NCBI GenBank assembly: GCA_037478935.1
Contig: JBBFLR010000002.1
Span: 88,604-152,603 of the forward strand
Source: Candidatus Methanosuratincola sp.
Lineage (GTDB): Archaea > Thermoproteota > Methanomethylicia > Methanomethylicales > Methanomethylicaceae
Length of the DNA stretch: 64,000 nt
Direction: 5' to 3'
The notes under the pieces are model-generated. The model searched no databases, had not been told where the DNA came from, and saw only the letters and a program-made list of their open reading frames with translations. This document shows positions 25,720-33,873 of the stretch, one piece after another (position 1 is the first letter of the stretch; every line of letters starts with the position of its first letter). Both the position numbers and the translations under genes were made by a program.

Positions 25720-26505
25720 TTATATATATCTATTCCTGCCTAGGGCGCCCGTCTCAACCTCCTTTCGGATCCTGCGCATAACCCCGATTGGAGGGAAACG
25801 GAAGATGCCTATCCCGTCCTCCACCGCCAGCGGCACGAAACTCTCTATGTCTGATTCCCTCAGGTAAGGCGACAGCAACTCCCCACGGTCGATCTCATTT
25901 ATTCCAGAACCCGCAGAAAGCGGGGAGAATGCGGGCAAGACCACCAGCCGCTTGCCCCTGTACTTCCCCACAAGGAAGCACCTGAATTTGTATCTGGCGC
26001 CCGAGGAGTCCAGCGATGAGACTGCGGGGTGCTCGTGGCCGATCACGATGACTTTTGCGCCCTCAGGCAGCTCAATCTCTGAATGCCCATGCATGAGCAG
26101 GATGTGGTCCATCATCATGAAGCTCTCATGGAGGTGGACGCCGTACCTTGAGAGGATGGAAATGACGTAGTTGTCGTGATTGCCGCGTACCACGTGGGTC
26201 TCGACCCCCATGGAACTGAGCGTTTCGAGCAGGTCTTTCACCTCAACCCACTCCTGAGGGGAAGGCTTCCCGAACTCGTGCTTCAAATCCCCGAGGATCA
26301 CGAGCCTCTTGGCGCCAGTACTCCCGAGCAGCCCTTCAATCCTGCGGCGCATGACGTCGTACGAGTTCTGCGGCAGGAAGACCCCCTTATTGCGCAGCGA
26401 GCTCTCGTACCCGATGTGAAGGTCTGCGATCACTACTGATCCATGCTTAGGGAGGAATAATGCAGGGTACGCCCCGACAGTAACTCCGTCCTTGAATATC
26501 CTCAT
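25720..26505 (-). CDS. ICC-like (COG1407) metallophosphoesterase
   Basis: The calcineurin-type metal motifs are in order: VVIADLHIGYE, LVILGDLKHEFG, VRGNHDNYV, LMHGHSEIE and VIVIGHEHPA. Together they make a two-metal phosphoesterase of 261 residues. COG1407 proteins are common in archaea, often next to the Lhr helicase, and are thought to act on nucleic acids; no helicase neighbour is present. The start ATG is at 26505. Convergent AT-rich DNA separates it from the bactofilin promoter. Confidence 0.88.
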   Translation of the reverse strand: MRIFKDGVTVGAYPALFLPKHGSVVIADLHIGYESSLRNKGVFLPQNSYDVMRRRIEGLLGSTGAKRLVILGDLKHEFGKPSPQEWVEVKDLLETLSSMGVETHVVRGNHDNYVISILSRYGVHLHESFMMMDHILLMHGHSEIELPEGAKVIVIGHEHPAVSSLDSSGARYKFRCFLVGKYRGKRLVVLPAFSPLSAGSGINEIDRGELLSPYLRESDIESFVPLAVEDGIGIFRFPPIGVMRRIRKEVETGALGRNRYI

Positions 26506-26542
26506 GGGTTACAAGATAAAAAGGGGTTAAATTATTGTTTCC

Positions 26543-27781
26543 CTATGCCCTCATGAGATCCTCCTGCTTGTACTTGTACAGACCAAGGTCCTGGAGGATC
26601 TCAAGGAATTCTTCGTCAGAGACGGCGCCCCTCTTCTGCAGGGAGGCTTCGTAAATCCTCCCCAGTATCAAGGGGTACCTCTCCCTAGGGACCTCCAGCC
26701 CGAGTTCCTTGAGCTTGAGTTCGAGGTTGTAAGGTCCGCTCTTTTTGCTCAGGATGATCTTCGGCTCAGGGTGGCCTACAAGGTCGAACGAGAACGGGTA
26801 TGACAGGTAACCCTCCTCTGCCTTGGACGTCCACTGTGCCGACTGTGCGGACTCGATGTTGAAGACGTTTGTGCCCACTATCGGCTTGTTAAGTGGGATC
26901 GGGAAGCCGGAGATTTCAGCGACCACCTTGCAGAGCCGGTAGAGCTCCTCTAACTTGATGTTTGAGTCGACCCCCATAAGCAGCTTGAGGGCGAGCGCGA
27001 CCTCGCTCAGCGGCGTGTTCCCTGCCCTCTCGCCCATACCATTAACTGTGACGTGTACAGCCGATGCCCCGGCGGCTACACCTGCCAGGGTGTTCGCTGT
27101 AGCCAGGCCGAAGTCGTTGTGGCAGTGCACCTCAATGGGCTTCGTGGTAATCCCGCGAACCTTTTTGACGAGCCCGTACATTGCCATCGGGAGTATCACG
27201 CCGAAAGAGTCGGAAAGGGCGAATGAGTCGCAATACTTTTCGGTCCCGGAGATTATGCGCTTCAAGGTGTCGAAGTCCGACCTGGTCGAGTCTACGAGGA
27301 GGAGTACAACGCGCATTCCCTCGGACTTTGCGTATGCAGCATTCTCGGCCGTCTTCGATACGACTTCGTCCAAACTGGTTGAGTAGCTCCCCTTCATCAT
27401 CACCTCGCTCGCAGGTATCTCGATTGTGACCCCCCAGCTCTCGCAGTCCTTCGCCGCGGATATGTCCAGCCTGTTGTTCCTGCACCAGGAGAAGAGCTTA
27501 CTTTCGAGGGAGGCGACGACCAGTGCACGCAGTGCCTCGCGATCCTCCGAGGAGAAGCCTGGCGTTCCGACCTCTATTCTGTCGACTCCGGCCCTGTTCA
27601 GGGATCTACCGATCGCTATCTTGTCGTATTTCGTGAATACTACTCCCGCCTGCTGCTCTCCGTCCCGGAGCGTCACATCATGGAACTCGACCTTCTTCAC
27701 ATCCGAGGGTGCAGGAACCATGGAGCTGTCGTAGTTGAATGGGCTCACAAACCATTTGGCACTCATCCAAGGTTTATCCAT
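26543..27781 (-). CDS. LeuA/NifV-family acyl-CoA condensing enzyme without regulatory domain
   Basis: The DRE-TIM metallolyase signature is FHDVTLRDGEQQAGV, and HCHNDFGLATANTLAG carries the metal-binding His pair. VHVTVNGMGERAGNTPL matches the second family signature. The enzyme condenses an acyl-CoA with a 2-oxo acid. Isopropylmalate, citramalate, homocitrate and Re-citrate synthase are all in this family and I cannot choose. At 413 residues it lacks the C-terminal leucine-binding domain. The ATG at 27781 follows GGAGGA by seven bases; a longer upstream frame is rejected. It diverges from the ferredoxin-AOR operon across a palindrome-rich promoter region. Confidence 0.85.
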   Translation of the reverse strand: MDKPWMSAKWFVSPFNYDSSMVPAPSDVKKVEFHDVTLRDGEQQAGVVFTKYDKIAIGRSLNRAGVDRIEVGTPGFSSEDREALRALVVASLESKLFSWCRNNRLDISAAKDCESWGVTIEIPASEVMMKGSYSTSLDEVVSKTAENAAYAKSEGMRVVLLLVDSTRSDFDTLKRIISGTEKYCDSFALSDSFGVILPMAMYGLVKKVRGITTKPIEVHCHNDFGLATANTLAGVAAGASAVHVTVNGMGERAGNTPLSEVALALKLLMGVDSNIKLEELYRLCKVVAEISGFPIPLNKPIVGTNVFNIESAQSAQWTSKAEEGYLSYPFSFDLVGHPEPKIILSKKSGPYNLELKLKELGLEVPRERYPLILGRIYEASLQKRGAVSDEEFLEILQDLGLYKYKQEDLMRA

Positions 27782-27835
27782 TAAAAAGTTCCTCCATGAA
27801 TATATATACCACAGGGCTTTTAAAAACCCTTTTAC

Positions 27836-27849
27836 TGCCTTATAAGGCA
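27836..27849. promoter_or_regulatory. 14-base palindrome in divergent promoter
   Basis: TGCCTTATAAGGCA is a perfect palindrome in the 127-base gap between the LeuA-family gene and the ferredoxin-AOR operon. It includes a TATA-like core and could be an operator acting on both directions. Confidence 0.5.
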
Positions 27850-27862
27850 TTTATACAAAAGG

Positions 27863-27879
27863 AATAAGTAATACTTATT
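27863..27879 (+). promoter_or_regulatory. Inverted repeat upstream of the ferredoxin-AOR operon
   Basis: AATAAGTA and TACTTATT are separated by a single A. The repeat ends 30 bases before the ferredoxin ATG and overlaps the TATA-like ATTTTTAAG. Its position suits a repressor or activator site for the AOR operon. Confidence 0.5.
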
Positions 27880-27908
27880 TTTAAGCAAAAGCAAGGCATG
27901 GGATCTCT

Positions 27909-28349
27909 ATGAGCGTTGTTGTAGCGCAGGAAAAGAAGCCCCTGATAAGGTTTGACATCAAGAAATGCGCATTCTGCAAGATATGCGAGTTGAGCTGCTC
28001 GAAGTACCACTACAAGAAGTTCGGGGACTCGATCTCGCGGATAACGATAATCAGGAAGGGCCCGCTGATGTTCAAGTGCCACATATGCACGAGGTGCGAG
28101 AAGCGCTTCTGCATAACCGCCTGCCCCACGAAGGCACTCTCATACAAAGGCGGAAACATCGTGGTGGACCCTAAGCTTTGCAACTCGTGCGGGGACTGTG
28201 TGAAGGCGTGCCCGTTCCACGGGATAAGGCTCCACCCAGAGACAAAGCTGCCACTCATATGCGATCTCTGCGACGGCGATCCGAGCTGCGTCAAGGACTG
28301 CCCCAAGGGAGCCCTGTCGCTTGTATGGTTGCCTGAGGTAAGGAAGTGA
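27909..28349 (+). CDS. Four-cluster ferredoxin partner of AOR
   Basis: The 146-residue protein has four sets of cysteines: CAFCKICELSC, CHICTRCEKRFC with ITACP, CNSCGDCVKACP, and CDLCDGDPSCVKDCP. This is the HycB/polyferredoxin pattern for up to four [4Fe-4S] clusters. Such small subunits sit next to aldehyde:ferredoxin oxidoreductases and pass electrons to ferredoxin or a membrane partner. Its stop is 2 bases before the AOR ATG, so the two are translationally coupled. Strongly palindromic DNA upstream suggests regulated expression. Confidence 0.92.
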   Translation: MSVVVAQEKKPLIRFDIKKCAFCKICELSCSKYHYKKFGDSISRITIIRKGPLMFKCHICTRCEKRFCITACPTKALSYKGGNIVVDPKLCNSCGDCVKACPFHGIRLHPETKLPLICDLCDGDPSCVKDCPKGALSLVWLPEVRK

Positions 28350-28351
28350 TC

Positions 28352-30226
28352 ATGATGAAGTACAGCGGATATAAAGGGAAAGTATTGGCAATAAACCTGA
28401 CAACCAAGAAGACCTCCTCAATCGAGATCACGGACGAGTTCGCCAGGAAGTACCTCGGGGGCAACGGGTTCGCGGTGAGGTACATCTTCGACATGGTCGA
28501 CCCTAGGATGGATGCGTTCGATGCGACGAACGTCGTCGCGATGATGACCGGACCCTTCCAGGGGATAAACTCCCCGACTGCTGGGAAGTACTACATGGCG
28601 ACAAAGTCGCCTTTGACGAACGGGTACTTCGACAGCGTGAGCGGCGGTTTCATCGGGGCCCAGATAAAGTACGCGGGTTACGACGGCTTCCTCATCACGG
28701 GGAAGGCCGACAAGCCGACCTACCTGTTTGTCGAGGACGGGAAGGTCGAGTTCAGGCCTGCCGAGAAGCTTTGGGGGAGGTTGACAGGGGAGACCCAGGA
28801 GATGATAAAGGAGGAGGTGGGCGACCCTAACCTCTGCGTCTCCGCAATAGGCCCGGCTGGCGAGAACCTCGTGAGGTATGCTTGCGTGATCACGGAGTAC
28901 AGGGCTGCTGGCAGGGGAGGGGTCGGGGCGGTGCTCGGTTCCAAGAAGCTCAAGGCGGTAGCAGTGAGGGGCTCGGGCACGAACGAGGTTGCAGACCCCG
29001 AGGCTTACGAGGCTTGGATGCAGTGGTACAAGGAGGAGGCGAAGAAGGTCCCCGGACTGGCAGTCGGCCTCCCGACATACGGCACGCCGGCGCTCGTCGC
29101 GAGCATCGGAAAGATGCTTGGCGCGATGGGATCTTACAACCACAAGACAGAGTTCTTCCAGAACTGGGAGAACATCTCGGGAGAGAGGCTGAAGAAGGAG
29201 TTCTGGGACAAGGACACTGCGTGCCCAGCATGCCCGATCGCCTGCAGCAAGGTCTTCTCCGCCAAGTCGGGCAAGTGGAAGGGCGCCATATCCGAGGGGC
29301 CGGAGTACGAGACGATATACTCGCTCGGCTCGATGTGCGGGATCGACGACCTCGGCGCAATAATCAAGGGGGACAGCCTGTGCGACGAATGGGGCATGGA
29401 CACAGTGAGCTATGGCGTTGCGGTTTCGTTTATAATGGAGGCTTACGAGAAGCAGCTGATAACAAGGGAGAACACGGACGGCGTGGAGTTCAAGTTCGGC
29501 AACGACGACGCAATGATCGCATACATCGAGAAGACGGCTAAGAGGGAGGGCATCGGAAACCTGATAGCAGAGGGCTCCCTGAGGGCTGCCAGAGTCATCG
29601 GAGGGGGATCGGAGCGTTTCGCGATCCAGGTCAAGGGTCTCGAGATACCCGGACACTCCGCAAGGGCGCTCAGGGGCATGTCTCTCGGCTACGCCACTGC
29701 GACGAGGGGAGGGAGCCACCACGACCCGAGGCCGACAGGGGAGTACGCGGGCGCCTCGGACAGGAAGGCTGTCGAGGGCAAGGCTGCGTGGGTCATAGGC
29801 ACCCAGCAGATGACCACGATCGGGGACAGCCTCGTGAACTGCCACTTCCTGGAGAGGCTGCTCGGGTTCACGCTGACCCAGAAGTGGGTGGACATGATAA
29901 ACCCTGTCACGGGATTCGGATACACGCTGGAGGAGCTCACAACCGTCGCGGAGCGGATACTGGACCTCGAGAGGTCGTTCAACGTTAGGACGGGGATAAG
30001 GAGAAAGGACGACACGCTCCCGAGGAGGTTCCTGGAGGAGCCGATTCCGGAAGGCCCTTCACAGGGGATGCACACCGACGAGCCGACCCTGAACAGGATG
30101 CTCGACGAGTTCTACGTGATAAAGGGATGGGACCCGAAGACGGGCATCCCGACGAAGGAGAAGCTCATCAGGATGGGCCTCGAGGACGTAGCAGACCGTT
30201 TGGCCAAGGAAGGGATAAGCTGTTAG
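28352..30226 (+). CDS. Tungsten-type aldehyde:ferredoxin oxidoreductase family enzyme
   Basis: The enzyme has about 624 residues. The N-terminal domain (KVLAINLTTKKTSSIEI, KYLGGNGFAVRYIF) binds the tungstopterin. CPACPIACSKVF supplies cluster cysteines, and a later NCHFLERLLGF contributes the last one. The family oxidises aldehydes to acids with ferredoxin, but members include benzoyl-CoA reductase-type and unknown-substrate enzymes; the substrate here is unassigned. Start is ATG 28352 or 28355. It ends in TAG at normal length, showing that UAG is an ordinary stop here. The AOR, its ferredoxin and the methyltransferase genes downstream share direction but a T-rich stretch lies between. Confidence 0.93.
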   Translation: MMKYSGYKGKVLAINLTTKKTSSIEITDEFARKYLGGNGFAVRYIFDMVDPRMDAFDATNVVAMMTGPFQGINSPTAGKYYMATKSPLTNGYFDSVSGGFIGAQIKYAGYDGFLITGKADKPTYLFVEDGKVEFRPAEKLWGRLTGETQEMIKEEVGDPNLCVSAIGPAGENLVRYACVITEYRAAGRGGVGAVLGSKKLKAVAVRGSGTNEVADPEAYEAWMQWYKEEAKKVPGLAVGLPTYGTPALVASIGKMLGAMGSYNHKTEFFQNWENISGERLKKEFWDKDTACPACPIACSKVFSAKSGKWKGAISEGPEYETIYSLGSMCGIDDLGAIIKGDSLCDEWGMDTVSYGVAVSFIMEAYEKQLITRENTDGVEFKFGNDDAMIAYIEKTAKREGIGNLIAEGSLRAARVIGGGSERFAIQVKGLEIPGHSARALRGMSLGYATATRGGSHHDPRPTGEYAGASDRKAVEGKAAWVIGTQQMTTIGDSLVNCHFLERLLGFTLTQKWVDMINPVTGFGYTLEELTTVAERILDLERSFNVRTGIRRKDDTLPRRFLEEPIPEGPSQGMHTDEPTLNRMLDEFYVIKGWDPKTGIPTKEKLIRMGLEDVADRLAKEGISC

Positions 30227-30231
30227 GGCCA

Positions 30232-30262
30232 AGACTCCTTTCTTTTTTCTCGTTTTTGAACC
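30232..30262 (+). terminator. T-rich putative terminator after AOR
   Basis: CTCCTTTCTTTTTTCTCGTTTTTG directly follows the AOR stop. Archaeal termination uses such oligo-T tracts. It suggests the corrinoid/methyltransferase genes can be a separate transcription unit, with a weak TATA-like GTATTAAAAC near 30311-30320. Confidence 0.45.
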
Positions 30263-30353
30263 ATGACCGGCCCCCGAAGCGCCAGCCTTTTCCCAGGAAA
30301 AACCGAAAAAGTATTAAAACAGCCCAAGACCTCTTCAGATGAGGTTTTATTCG

Positions 30354-31013
30354 ATGAGTGAAGCACAGTTATTCGAGGAGTTGGCAAAAGCAGTCTACAG
30401 TGGGGATGAAGCAAAAGCAGTGGAGCTCTCAAAGAAGGCCCTAGAGGCAGGGGTCGAGCCCCTCAGGGCAATAAATGAAGGGCTCATGAAGGGGATGAGC
30501 AGGGTTGGCGACGATTTCAGCCAGCTCAAGATATACCTCCCCGAGGTGATGCTTGCGGCTGAGTCGATGAAGGCGGCCTTGGCAGTACTCGAGCCCGAGG
30601 CGCTCAAGAGGGGGGAGGCCAAAGTCAAGAGCAGGGTCGTGATAGCCACCATCACCGGCGACATCCACGACATAGGGAAGAACATCGTAGCGATGCTGAT
30701 GAGGGCTAACGGGTTCGAGGTCTATGACTTGGGCAGGGATGTTCCGATAGACGAGCTGGTAAAGAAGGCAGAGGAGGTCAAGGCCGATTTCATCTGCGCA
30801 TCCACGCTCCTCTCTACGTCGATGCCATACATGGAGGACCTGATTGCGCTCCTGAAGGAGAGAGGGATCAGGGAGAAGTACATTGTGATGGTTGGCGGCG
30901 GGCCGGTGACGCGCGAGTGGGCAGCATCGATCGGAGCTGACGGCTACGGCGACGACGGGGACGAGGCGGTGAAGGTCGCGAAGGATCTCCTCCAGAGGAG
31001 AGTTGCCGAATGA
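30354..31013 (+). CDS. Corrinoid methyl-carrier protein (MtmC-like)
   Basis: An N-terminal helical cap (FEELAKAVYSGDEAKAVEL to MLAAESMKAALAVL) is followed by a Rossmann B12-binding domain. GDIHDIGKNIVAMLMRANGF contains the DxHxxG base-off cobalamin motif, then STLLSTSMPYMEDL and VGGGPVTREWA. It carries a methyl-cobalamin between a substrate methyltransferase and a second methyltransferase. The next gene overlaps its stop by four bases (ATGA), so it is the cognate carrier of the MtmB-like protein. The ATG at 30354 with upstream GAGG is preferred over 30339. No activating RamA or MtbA-type protein is in the window. Confidence 0.93.
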   Translation: MSEAQLFEELAKAVYSGDEAKAVELSKKALEAGVEPLRAINEGLMKGMSRVGDDFSQLKIYLPEVMLAAESMKAALAVLEPEALKRGEAKVKSRVVIATITGDIHDIGKNIVAMLMRANGFEVYDLGRDVPIDELVKKAEEVKADFICASTLLSTSMPYMEDLIALLKERGIREKYIVMVGGGPVTREWAASIGADGYGDDGDEAVKVAKDLLQRRVAE

Positions 31014-32377
31014 CCTCGATCTGGGAAGTAATCGACAGGACTGAAACAGGAACTTACATGGAAGAGACCGACTTTGACCTCAAGGTCGTCGCAAAGAAGT
31101 GCAAGGACCTCGTCAAGGAGTACGACATAAGGTACGACCCGAAGCAGATAATCACATCGGACGACTCGCTCGCGGACGACGTCTTCGAGGCCGGGCTGAG
31201 GCTCGCGCTGGAGTCGGGCATATACTGCATCGACACCAAGAGGGTAGTGAAGTTCGACGAGTACGAGATAAAGGAAGGGATGATCTCCGCTCCAAGGAGG
31301 CTCCTCATCGGAGAGAACAAGGACTCGAGGATACTCTACGCCAGGGGAGTAGAGGACGAGCGCAACCCGATAATCTGCGGAGGCCAGGCAGGGGCGGCGA
31401 TACCCGAGGATTGGTACCTCCCTATGGCGATATCATACATGAAGGAGCCCCTCGTCGACATGATCAACAACGGCGGGCTCGCGGTCGTCGAGGGGAGGAA
31501 GGTCAGGACGAAGACGCCCCTGGAGATCCAAGCCACGAGGAGAGAGCTCTCGATGCTCAGGGAGGCAGCGAGGCGCGCGGGGAGGCCGGGGATCAGCTTC
31601 ATAGCTGCGGAGAGCAGCGTCTCGGCCATGGGGGACCTCGCGATTGCCAGCGAGAGGTACATGAGGAGGACGGACTCGCACCTCGTCGCGCTGCTCAACG
31701 AGCTGAAGACGGATTTCGACAGGATCTCCAAGGTGGTTAACTTCTACGAGTACGGTGCGCACAACGTGACGCTCGTCGACCCGATTATAGGCGGCTACGC
31801 GGGCGGACCGGAGGGGGTTGCGGTCTGTTTCGTTGCCTCTTTCCTCCTCGGCAGGGCCATGTACGGATCGGACTTTCACGTCTGCCACCCGATCCACTTC
31901 AGGTACATGAGCACAAGCGCGCCGGAGTGCATGTGGAACCTGAATGTCGTCGGCCAGGCCATGGCAAGGAACGCCCCGTGTATCATCATGGGGGACGTTT
32001 GGACGTCGGCAGGGGCCGGGAGCGAGATGGTGTTCTACGAGACGGCTGCAAACACAATAACGAATGTGGTCACGGGCAGCCATCCGCTTGGCGTCTCGGC
32101 AACCAACGGCAAGTACCCGCACGCAACCGGGCTCGAGACAAGGTTCATGGCGGAGATCGCACACGCAGCGGTCAGATCGAGGCTCACGCGCAAGTCGGCC
32201 AATTCGATAGTCGTCGATCTCGTGAAGAGGTACGCCGACAGGCAGGGCAAACCGGACGTGGGCAAGCCGTTCCCGGAGCTCTATGATGCTGCGAAGGTGA
32301 TACCGAAGCCGGAGTGGAACGCAACTTATCTGAAGATGAAGAAGGAAATCGCCGAGATGACCGGTCTTAAGCTCTGA
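31010..32377 (+). CDS. MtmB-family methyltransferase without pyrrolysine codon (copy 1)
   Basis: The 455-residue protein matches the monomethylamine methyltransferase MtmB family in length and along its whole course: ALESGIYCIDTKRVVKF, IICGGQAGAAIPED, GRPGISFIAAESSVSAMGD, RTDSHLVALLNELKTDFD, IIGGYAGGPEGV and GLETRFMAEIAHAAV. In Methanosarcina MtmB an amber codon near position 202 encodes pyrrolysine. Here the frame is continuous and the AESSVSAMGD region has ordinary residues. Chemistry and substrate may therefore differ from methylamine demethylation. The start ATG overlaps the corrinoid protein stop. A paralogue follows 16 bases later. Confidence 0.88.
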   Translation: MTSIWEVIDRTETGTYMEETDFDLKVVAKKCKDLVKEYDIRYDPKQIITSDDSLADDVFEAGLRLALESGIYCIDTKRVVKFDEYEIKEGMISAPRRLLIGENKDSRILYARGVEDERNPIICGGQAGAAIPEDWYLPMAISYMKEPLVDMINNGGLAVVEGRKVRTKTPLEIQATRRELSMLREAARRAGRPGISFIAAESSVSAMGDLAIASERYMRRTDSHLVALLNELKTDFDRISKVVNFYEYGAHNVTLVDPIIGGYAGGPEGVAVCFVASFLLGRAMYGSDFHVCHPIHFRYMSTSAPECMWNLNVVGQAMARNAPCIIMGDVWTSAGAGSEMVFYETAANTITNVVTGSHPLGVSATNGKYPHATGLETRFMAEIAHAAVRSRLTRKSANSIVVDLVKRYADRQGKPDVGKPFPELYDAAKVIPKPEWNATYLKMKKEIAEMTGLKL

Positions 32378-32393
32378 GCGGGGGTCGTATGGG

Positions 32394-33770
32394 ATGAAGA
32401 CCTACAGGCTTGACGAAGTGACCAGAAGGGCTCTTGAGGGCCCCTCCATGGAAGAAAAGGACTTCGACATGAAGCTGATGAGGAGGGTCAGGGAGCTCGT
32501 CAGGGAGTACGACATAAGGTACGACCCGAAGGAGCCAGTCTGCACCGACGACTCTGTGGCTGACGACGTCTACGAGGCGGCGATGAGGCTCCTCCTCGAG
32601 ATGGGTTTTTACTGCCAGACCACGAAGCGCTCCATCATCTTCGAAGAGGGCGAGATAAAGGGTGTGCTCAGGTCCCTGCCTGAGAGCATCGTGCTGGGCA
32701 CTGGCAAGGACGCGGTCACAATGAACATGAGGCGGGTCGAGGATCCCAGGCCGCCTGTGATACACGCCGGACCGACTGGGACGCTCTGCACCGAGGGCGA
32801 GGTCTACGTCAAGACGATGCGGAGCTTCGCGCAGGAGGAAGTCATCGACTCGGTGGGAGCCGGGACGCTGGCCACGATAGACGGCTTCAAGATAAGGAAG
32901 GGGACCCCGCAGGAGTTCAGGGCGGCGCGCCTCCTGGCGAGGTGGGCGAGGGAGGCGATAAGCCAGGCTGGGAGGCCGGGTATGCACATAAACGACGTCG
33001 CCGTGGTCAGCCCAGAGGCGAAGCTTTGCGCACTGGACCCCGCCTACGGGCTGAGGCCGAGCGACGGCATAATAGTCTCCCAGATGATAGAGCTCAAGAC
33101 GAGCCTGCAGCACCTCTCGCTAGTTGAGCACCTCCAGAGCTACGGGATCCACATCGGCAACCTGATGACCCCGATCCTGGGCGGGTACTCTGGCGGACCC
33201 GAGGGGACAGCGGTAGTGAACGTCGCAGAGCACATAGCAGGCGTTTTGTGCTACAGCGCGAGCTACCACTACTGCAGTTTGACCAACGTGAAGAACCTAA
33301 ACGGGACGGACCGCCCGGGGCTGTGGGCGATAAGCATGGTTGGGCAGGCCCTCTCAAGGAACTCAGAGGTCATGAGCGTTTACGATTGCTACTGCGCGAG
33401 CGGGCCCGGGGAGGAGATGCTCCTCCTGGAGGCGGCCGCAGGCGGGATCGCGGCATCGGTCGCCGGGATGAACGTGATGGGCTGCGGGTCGTGCGGCGGG
33501 AAGCTGGTCGACCATTCCACGGGGCTGGAGGCCAGGATGCTAAAGGAGGCGGCAGCCGCTGCAGCCGGCATGAGCAGGGCGGACGCAAACGAAGTCCTGA
33601 ACAGGATCCTCCCAAGATACGAGGAGAGGCTTGACATCTCCAGGGCACCCAAGGGCAGGACCTTCCAAGAGCTCTACGACTTGGCCTCAGCCAGACCCAA
33701 GAGGGAATGGCAAGACCTTTATCAGAAGGTTTCAAGAGATCTCTCAGACTTGGGCCTAGAAATCCCCTGA
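32394..33770 (+). CDS. MtmB-family methyltransferase without pyrrolysine codon (copy 2)
   Basis: A 458-residue paralogue of the preceding gene, the canonical MtmB length. Shared landmarks are EYDIRYDPKEPVCTDDSVAD, LLEMGFYCQTTKRS, VLGTGKDAVTMNMRRVED, IHAGPTGTLCTEGEVY, ILGGYSGGPEGTAVV, HSTGLEARMLKEAAA and GRTFQELYDL. The region aligned with the pyrrolysine site reads NDVAVVSPEAKLCALDP and has no in-frame UAG. The two copies are clearly diverged, suggesting two substrates or a heteromer using one corrinoid protein. A long polypyrimidine tract immediately downstream probably ends the transcript. Confidence 0.88.
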   Translation: MKTYRLDEVTRRALEGPSMEEKDFDMKLMRRVRELVREYDIRYDPKEPVCTDDSVADDVYEAAMRLLLEMGFYCQTTKRSIIFEEGEIKGVLRSLPESIVLGTGKDAVTMNMRRVEDPRPPVIHAGPTGTLCTEGEVYVKTMRSFAQEEVIDSVGAGTLATIDGFKIRKGTPQEFRAARLLARWAREAISQAGRPGMHINDVAVVSPEAKLCALDPAYGLRPSDGIIVSQMIELKTSLQHLSLVEHLQSYGIHIGNLMTPILGGYSGGPEGTAVVNVAEHIAGVLCYSASYHYCSLTNVKNLNGTDRPGLWAISMVGQALSRNSEVMSVYDCYCASGPGEEMLLLEAAAGGIAASVAGMNVMGCGSCGGKLVDHSTGLEARMLKEAAAAAAGMSRADANEVLNRILPRYEERLDISRAPKGRTFQELYDLASARPKREWQDLYQKVSRDLSDLGLEIP

Positions 33771-33823
33771 TTTTTCTATTTCTCTCTTTCTTTTTTCTTT
33801 CTCTTTCTCTCTTTCGCTTACCA
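33771..33823 (+). terminator. Polypyrimidine terminator after the MtmB pair
   Basis: About 50 bases of almost uninterrupted T and C (TTTTTCTATTTCTCTC and onward) follow the last methyltransferase stop. This is typical of archaeal U-rich termination. Confidence 0.6.
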
Positions 33824-33873
33824 TGCGGACGTGAAAAACTGGCATACGAACTAAAGGAATAGAAAAGGAAGGA

